The position numbers were made by a program, and so were the translations under genes. A stretch of 9,394 nt of DNA from Candidatus Melainabacteria bacterium (GTDB lineage Bacteria > Cyanobacteriota > Vampirovibrionia > LMEP-6097). The stretch covers positions 1-9,394 of the forward strand of contig JAPPOW010000006.1 in the NCBI GenBank assembly GCA_028817775.1, read 5' to 3'. Positions 6,634 to 9,394 of this stretch are shown here, piece after piece (within the stretch, counting starts at the first letter, position 1; every line of letters begins with the position of its first letter). The notes beneath the pieces are model-generated. The model was not told the origin of the DNA, did not search any database, and saw only the letters and a program-made list of their open reading frames with translations.

Positions 6634-7959
6634 ATGCAAGTAACAGTATCGGAGAAGGACGAAAATAATATTGCAACTATTAGCTTTGAAACAGAAGCAG
6701 GAGTTGCCAAAGATGCCTACAACAAGACTCTTAAATCTTTGTCGCGAGACTTAACTCTCAAGGGTTTTCGTAAGGGTAAGGCGCCGGCTTCAGCTGTAGA
6801 AGCACACTTTGGTGCAGATAGAGTTCGAGCTGAGACTATCAATAACCAATTTCTCTCTGGTTTATTTGACTCAATCTTCAAAGAGAAAGACCTCAATGTA
6901 GTTAATATCTCTCAGATCAATAGTGTGGTCTTTGATGATCCAGAGGGTGCAGTCAAGGTTGAAGCCAAAATCGAACTTTTCCCAGATGTTAGTTTAGCTG
7001 ACTATTCTAAATTCAAACTAGAAGTAGATGTGCCTAAGATGGATCTTGAAGGACAGTATGAAGACACACTTGAAAGATTACGCGGACAGCAGGCTAGTTT
7101 TACTGAATCTGACTCAACAATTGAAATGGGTGATGAGATTATCCTAGATTTTGATGGTTCTTATAAAAATGATGATGGCGAGTTTGTACCGAAAGATGGT
7201 ATGAAGTCAGAAGGTTTCCAAACAATTGTTGAAGCAGGGCGTTTCATTGATAATTTCCTAGAGCAAACAGTTGGAATGAAAGCTAGTGATGAGAAGGAGA
7301 TTGATGTTAAATTCCCGGATCAATACCACGATACTGACCTTGCTAGTCGTGATGCTAAGTTCAAGGTCAAAATCCAAAAAGTCTCTAAGCCTGATAAGCC
7401 AGAATTAAATGATGACTTTGCTAAGAACTTTGGGGTTGAGACAATGACTGAGTTACAAGAGAAGATCAAAGAAGAAGTTGATCGTATCGCTCAAGAAACT
7501 CGTCGCGGTATTACTAGTGAAGCTATCATTACTGAACTTCACGATAAATCAGATGTCAAAATCTCTGAAGCAATGATTAGCCGTGAACTTGAGAATGATA
7601 TTGCAACTTTGCAATACCAACGTCAATGGTCTGAAGATCAAGTCAAAGATTTCATTGAGAACATGGATAGAGAAGAAGAGATGGGCAAAGCTAGACTTAA
7701 GCTTGAGAAGTCAATTCTAATCACTACTATTATTCGTGAGCAAAAATTGGAAGTCTCTGAAGATGAGATTCGTGGGGAGATTGCTAAACTTAATTTACCT
7801 CCAAATATGGATCCTTCTCAAATTGATATGGAAGGTTTGGTTAATCGTTTGAATTTAGATTTGCTTACCCAGAAAGCTGTTGAGCATTTGATTGAGACTG
7901 CAGATATAAGTTACAACGAAGTAGACCATCACGTTCATGGTCCGCATTGTAATCATTAA
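6634..7959 (+). CDS. tig: Trigger factor (ribosome-associated chaperone, peptidyl-prolyl isomerase)
   Basis: Binds the ribosome exit tunnel and shelters nascent chains. All three parts are present in 441 residues: the N-terminal ribosome-binding domain with GFRKGKAP at 44-51, an FKBP-type isomerase domain at about 166-250 (from GDEIILDFDGSY through GMKASDEKEIDVKFP), and the helical C-terminal chaperone domain (about 255-425). The end is a histidine-rich tail, HHVHGPHCNH at 432-441, which could bind metal; such tails are seen in some trigger factors. The ATG at 6634-6636 is 8 nt after TATAAT, so the message is probably leaderless. It is divergent from the thioredoxin-like lipoprotein gene and shares its mirrored promoter. 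No clpP or clpX follows, unlike the common tig-clpPX order; a palindromic element begins 2 nt after the stop. Confidence 0.95.
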   Translation: MQVTVSEKDENNIATISFETEAGVAKDAYNKTLKSLSRDLTLKGFRKGKAPASAVEAHFGADRVRAETINNQFLSGLFDSIFKEKDLNVVNISQINSVVFDDPEGAVKVEAKIELFPDVSLADYSKFKLEVDVPKMDLEGQYEDTLERLRGQQASFTESDSTIEMGDEIILDFDGSYKNDDGEFVPKDGMKSEGFQTIVEAGRFIDNFLEQTVGMKASDEKEIDVKFPDQYHDTDLASRDAKFKVKIQKVSKPDKPELNDDFAKNFGVETMTELQEKIKEEVDRIAQETRRGITSEAIITELHDKSDVKISEAMISRELENDIATLQYQRQWSEDQVKDFIENMDREEEMGKARLKLEKSILITTIIREQKLEVSEDEIRGEIAKLNLPPNMDPSQIDMEGLVNRLNLDLLTQKAVEHLIETADISYNEVDHHVHGPHCNH

Positions 7960-7961
7960 CT

Positions 7962-8049
7962 GTCATTGCGAGGCAAAGCCGAAGCAATCTAATGCATCGA
8001 CAGAAACTATCCACTGGATTGCTTCGTCACTGACGTTCCTCGCAATGAC
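7962..8049. repeat. 88-bp compound palindromic repeat after trigger factor
   Basis: The outer arms GTCATTGCGAGG (7962-7973) and CCTCGCAATGAC (8038-8049) are perfect inverts. The inner arms CGAAGCAATC (7980-7989) and GATTGCTTCG (8017-8026) are also perfect. This arm wording (CATTGCGAGG, GATTGCTTCG) resembles a palindromic intergenic repeat I recall from several unrelated bacterial genomes; no search could be run. It starts 2 nt after the tig stop and lies between convergent units, so it may fold at both transcript ends, although no T-run follows on either side. Confidence 0.75.
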
Positions 8050-8079
8050 GGCTAATAACCACTAGTAGGATTTGGTTTT

Positions 8080-8102
8080 AAAAAATTCTTAGCCTTGGCT
8101 AA
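8080..8102 (-). terminator. Weak intrinsic terminator at the end of the small-protein group
   Basis: On the minus strand, a 5-bp stem TTAGC-CAAG-GCTAA (8089-8102) overlaps the stop codon of the 103-aa gene and is followed after GAA-type bases by a run of six T (8080-8085). The stem is short, so strength is uncertain. Confidence 0.4.
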
Positions 8103-8400
8103 CAACAGTTCCAGAATTTCCAGAACCCATATCAAGTAGACCTTCGGGGTGGAGGACCCTCATATAGTCGTTTAGGTCATCGATGATATTTTGTAATTTT
8201 TGTTTTTGCTGATCTGCTTCTTTGATTACAGCAGGGCAGTCACTGTATTCTTCTTTGACTTTGTCTAATTTTTTTTGAGCTTCTTTATGGCTACTGATAT
8301 CAGTTTGCAATTCGTTTTGTTTTACTATATAGCCCTTCTGTGACTTCATTGCTCTTGCAATGGCGACAAAACGTTTTTTCTCTTTCTCATCTAAAGGCAT
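8089..8400 (-). CDS. Hypothetical 103-aa coiled-coil protein
   Basis: I do not recognise a family. The protein is soluble, with no signal peptide or membrane segment. Residues about 5-85 are highly charged and should be almost wholly helical, with heptad-like spacing in KNELQTDISSHKEAQKKLDKVKEEY and in KEADQQKQKLQNIIDDLNDYMRVL, split by CPAV (about 55-58), which looks like a helical hairpin turn. The C-terminus (GLLDMGSGNSGTVVSQG) is flexible. The ATG at 8398-8400 lies 6 nt after TATATT, the leaderless spacing used by other genes here, which supports it as real. It is 61 nt downstream of the 61-aa gene and ends at a weak terminator. Small helical-hairpin proteins occur as secretion-system subunits, chaperones and structural proteins; nothing here decides between these. 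Confidence 0.65.
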   Translation of the reverse strand: MPLDEKEKKRFVAIARAMKSQKGYIVKQNELQTDISSHKEAQKKLDKVKEEYSDCPAVIKEADQQKQKLQNIIDDLNDYMRVLHPEGLLDMGSGNSGTVVSQG

Positions 8401-8406
8401 TTCTAT

Positions 8407-8412
8407 AATATA
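8407..8412 (-). promoter_or_regulatory. Candidate -10 box of the 103-aa gene
   Basis: TATATT on the minus strand ends 6 nt before the ATG of the 103-aa gene. An overlapping TATTAT is an alternative reading. No -35 hexamer is evident. The 61-nt gap to the 61-aa gene otherwise holds no recognisable site. Confidence 0.4.
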
Positions 8413-8461
8413 ACCGACCTGGCGGCACTGTCAGTATCATACCCGGAAAATTGGGGGCTGA

Positions 8462-8647
8462 TTAGACTTTTGCAAAAGTCGCCATTGTTTCAACTGCAGC
8501 TTTGCTTGGACTTGAGTCCGCAACTCCTGCAATCACATCGTTGACTTTGCTGATTCCTTCACTAGCTTTTGCCGAAACGGCGCCAGTTTGGCTAATCGCA
8601 TTGGCTTTATTTACTGATCCACTATTGTCTATTGGTCCTGATGACAT
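8462..8647 (-). CDS. Hypothetical 61-aa Ser/Ala-rich protein
   Basis: No family is recognised. The composition is biased to S, A, V, G and N, with no signal peptide, no membrane segment and no cysteine. Residues about 12-40 and 46-60 could form amphipathic helices. Its start is unusually well marked: GGAGG (8658-8662) is 10 nt before the ATG at 8645-8647, the best Shine-Dalgarno site in the window where most neighbours look leaderless. That agrees with translation from a message having a long leader, which here contains a predicted structured RNA domain. The end of the gene includes a 16-bp perfect palindrome (8465-8480) that lies within codons for FAKV. It is followed by the 103-aa coiled-coil gene on the same strand, possibly as a functional pair. 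Confidence 0.6.
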   Translation of the reverse strand: MSSGPIDNSGSVNKANAISQTGAVSAKASEGISKVNDVIAGVADSSPSKAAVETMATFAKV

Positions 8648-8731
8648 TGTCTATTTTCCTCCATATAGGTATACAAGGCGTCCAACCAAGATATTTGACA
8701 AATCAAAGATTAAAAATCCTTAATTTATCTA

Positions 8732-8819
8732 CCCAAGGCTAGTCCGTGATACCAAGGGTGACCTTGATACCTATTTACCCACGAGCTTACGCTCTTAACC
8801 ATATATAGGAAGCCCTGGG
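8732..8819 (-). ncRNA. Predicted three-helix structured RNA upstream of the 61-aa gene
   Basis: On the minus strand a 9-bp closing stem P1 pairs 8811-8819 with 8732-8740. It encloses P2 (8783-8794, GAGC-GUAA-GCUC with a GNRA loop) and P3 (8748-8771, 10 continuous pairs around a UCAC loop). The three G-U wobbles in P1 and P3 become A-C mismatches on the plus strand, which argues that the minus strand is the RNA. The P1 end is 84 nt before the 61-aa start codon and its GGAGG site. It could be a riboswitch-like leader or a separate small RNA between the 28-aa and 61-aa genes. I match it to no known riboswitch class. A small 7-bp hairpin (8705-8721) lies between it and the gene. Confidence 0.5.
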
Positions 8820-8832
8820 AAAGTTTTGATAA

Positions 8833-8919
8833 CTAATGTTCTTCAGCGTTGGCCTTAGTCATAAGCACAATCATCAAGCCAACAATTACAGTTAAAGTAC
8901 CTAAAATTGCAAGTGTCAT
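8833..8919 (-). CDS. 28-aa single-pass membrane microprotein
   Basis: The translation is MTLAILGTLTVIVGLMIVLMTKANAEEH. Residues 2-20 are one continuous hydrophobic segment, followed by a lysine and an acidic polar tail, as expected for a small membrane protein with its C-terminus in the cytoplasm. The ATG (8917-8919) is 6 nt after a TAGAAT -10 box, the same leaderless geometry as neighbouring larger genes, which is the main reason to believe it. Size and shape recall accessory subunits of membrane complexes (for example KdpF-sized peptides), but no family motif is present, so no function is proposed. It heads the minus-strand group containing the structured RNA and two small genes. Confidence 0.5.
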   Translation of the reverse strand: MTLAILGTLTVIVGLMIVLMTKANAEEH

Positions 8920-8925
8920 ATTAGG

Positions 8926-8931
8926 ATTCTA
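8926..8931 (-). promoter_or_regulatory. Candidate -10 box of the 28-aa gene
   Basis: TAGAAT on the minus strand ends 6 nt before the microprotein ATG. The upstream -35 region would run into the left arm of the 8948-9061 palindrome. It may also drive the downstream structured RNA and small genes. Confidence 0.45.
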
Positions 8932-8947
8932 CCCCAATTTACAAAAA

Positions 8948-9061
8948 ATTGTCATCCTGAGGAGCGATAGTGACGTCAGGATCTCTCTGGTTCCACAATC
9001 AGGTCCTGATCCTGACGCATTTGCTCAGGACAAGCTAGCTTTCACTCCTCAGGATGACAAT
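8948..9061. repeat. 114-bp compound palindromic repeat between divergent genes
   Basis: The perfect 17-bp outer arms are 8948-8964 (ATTGTCATCCTGAGGAG) and 9045-9061. Perfect 10-bp inner arms are CGTCAGGATC (8974-8983) and GATCCTGACG (9008-9017). The arm wording (GTCATCCTGAGGAG) resembles a palindromic repeat I recall from intergenic regions of many bacteria; this was not searched. It fills the space between two divergent starts, with its right arm ending 1 nt before the -10 of the exported-protein gene, so it replaces the -35 region of that promoter. Confidence 0.75.
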
Positions 9062-9062
9062 G

Positions 9063-9068
9063 TATAAT
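9063..9068 (+). promoter_or_regulatory. Candidate -10 box of the exported-protein gene
   Basis: TATAAT ends 7 nt before the ATG at 9076-9078, again a leaderless arrangement. It is preceded by TG as in the trigger factor promoter. The upstream DNA is the arm of the palindromic element, with no -35 hexamer. Confidence 0.6.
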
Positions 9069-9075
9069 TACCTAT

Positions 9076-9394
9076 ATGAAGAAGTTTATCTGCTTATTGG
9101 GGCTATTGCTTATCTGCCCGCCACAGGCACTTTATGCCAATTTGGCTGAGGTTAAATCAGAGGCGCGTCAGCCAAGTAAAGAAGAGCCAACTTCAACTAA
9201 GCTCACCAATGAGCCAATTCAGCCTGAGGGGGTTGAAGATTTTGCAGCTTCTCCATTCAAGCTCAATACTTCAACTGCTCGTATCCCGGTTGAAACCCGT
9301 TTGCGCATTAGGGTGGAGACTCCACTTTCTGCTGATGATTCATTGGTTGGTGAGGATTTTCGGGCTCGAGTGCTAGATGATTTTTATTTATCAG
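9076..9394 (+). CDS. Exported protein of unknown function (3' part beyond window)
   Basis: The 106 visible codons begin with a signal peptide: MKKF, a hydrophobic core LLGLLLICPPQ, and a probable signal peptidase I site after A21 (ALYA|NL). A polar, proline- and threonine-containing linker (about 22-65) follows. Then comes the start of a folded domain, ARIPVETRLRIRVETPLSADDSLVGEDFRARVLDDFYL (about 68-105). Its pattern of 'hydrophobic-P-x-x-T-R-L' then 'PLS...VG-x-x-F-x-A' resembles a beta-rich domain common in secreted proteins of uncultured bacteria, but I cannot name it. C14 is not in a proper lipobox (isoleucine precedes it), so a lipoprotein is unlikely. The ATG follows TATAAT by 7 nt. 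The 3' end is cut by the window. Confidence 0.75.
   Translation, partial: MKKFICLLGLLLICPPQALYANLAEVKSEARQPSKEEPTSTKLTNEPIQPEGVEDFAASPFKLNTSTARIPVETRLRIRVETPLSADDSLVGEDFRARVLDDFYLS

Noticed and set aside
8465..8480. 16-bp perfect palindrome GACTTTTGCAAAAGTC.
   Set aside because: It lies in the last codons of the 61-aa gene, has no loop and no following T-run, so it is not a convincing terminator or operator.
8502..8723. Plus-strand open frame with a hydrophobic N-terminal half.
   Set aside because: It is antisense to the 61-aa gene and its SD site, lacks a start signal, and its second half is lysine/arginine-rich low-quality sequence.
8736..8748. Plus-strand 13-mer AAGGCTAGTCCGT, identical to the nexus of the Streptococcus pyogenes Cas9 tracrRNA, followed by a hairpin.
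   Set aside because: There is no cas gene, repeat array or anti-repeat in the window. The helix wobble pattern favours the minus strand as the RNA, so this is most likely chance.
8783..8794. Small GAGC/GCTC hairpin considered as part of a tRNA or a known riboswitch.
   Set aside because: No cloverleaf, no T-loop motif and no conserved core of riboswitch classes I know could be matched.
9134..9376. Plus-strand open frame overlapping the exported-protein gene.
   Set aside because: The frame starting at 9076 has the signal peptide and the leaderless promoter; this one is an out-of-frame shadow.

Overview
The window is a dense, mid-to-low-GC bacterial chromosome segment (GC roughly 40% by eye). 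It holds core cell-envelope, division, glycolysis, disulfide-redox and chaperone genes, with no phage, IS, CRISPR, tRNA or rRNA signal. Its most distinctive trait is leaderless or nearly leaderless gene starts. At seven genes a TATAAT-like -10 hexamer lies only 6-10 nt before the start codon, so the transcript would begin at or next to the start codon. Two genes (murJ and a 61-aa ORF) instead have a Shine-Dalgarno-like site. Two lipoproteins, a CDP-sugar nucleotidyltransferase and a VKOR-type oxidoreductase suggest a diderm or uncultured lineage. A Melainabacteria/Cyanobacteria-related group is a guess, not a demonstrated assignment.

Left part, all on the minus strand and read from right to left: a small redox lipoprotein (5012-5650) and phosphoglycerate kinase (3665-5008) separated by 3 nt, then murJ (2330-3619), ftsE (1610-2311) and ftsX (738-1613, ATGA overlap with ftsE). 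After a 117-bp compound palindrome comes a 3'-truncated glucose-1-phosphate cytidylyltransferase gene running off the left edge (1-527). This is a cell-wall and division block: a lipid II flippase beside the FtsEX complex that controls peptidoglycan hydrolysis.

Middle: a disulfide-redox cluster with a thioredoxin-like CxxC lipoprotein (minus), a VKOR membrane oxidoreductase (plus, 5721-6146) and a second thioredoxin-like lipoprotein (minus, 6113-6511), the last two overlapping tail to tail by 34 bp. Trigger factor (plus, 6634-7959) diverges from the second thioredoxin gene. The region between them is a perfect 35-bp inverted repeat whose two arms each end in TATAAT directly before one gene's start, a mirrored promoter pair.

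Right part: an 88-bp palindromic element follows trigger factor. A minus-strand group comes next, reading leftward: a 28-aa membrane microprotein (8833-8919), a predicted three-helix structured RNA (8732-8819), a 61-aa unknown protein (8462-8647) and a 103-aa coiled-coil unknown protein (8089-8400) ending at a weak terminator. A 114-bp palindrome (8948-9061) separates this group from a divergent exported-protein gene cut by the right edge (9076-9394). No gene-free stretch exceeds 300 bases.

The best candidates for something undescribed are the microprotein / structured-RNA / small-protein group at 8089-8919 and the mirrored leaderless promoter at 6518-6625.
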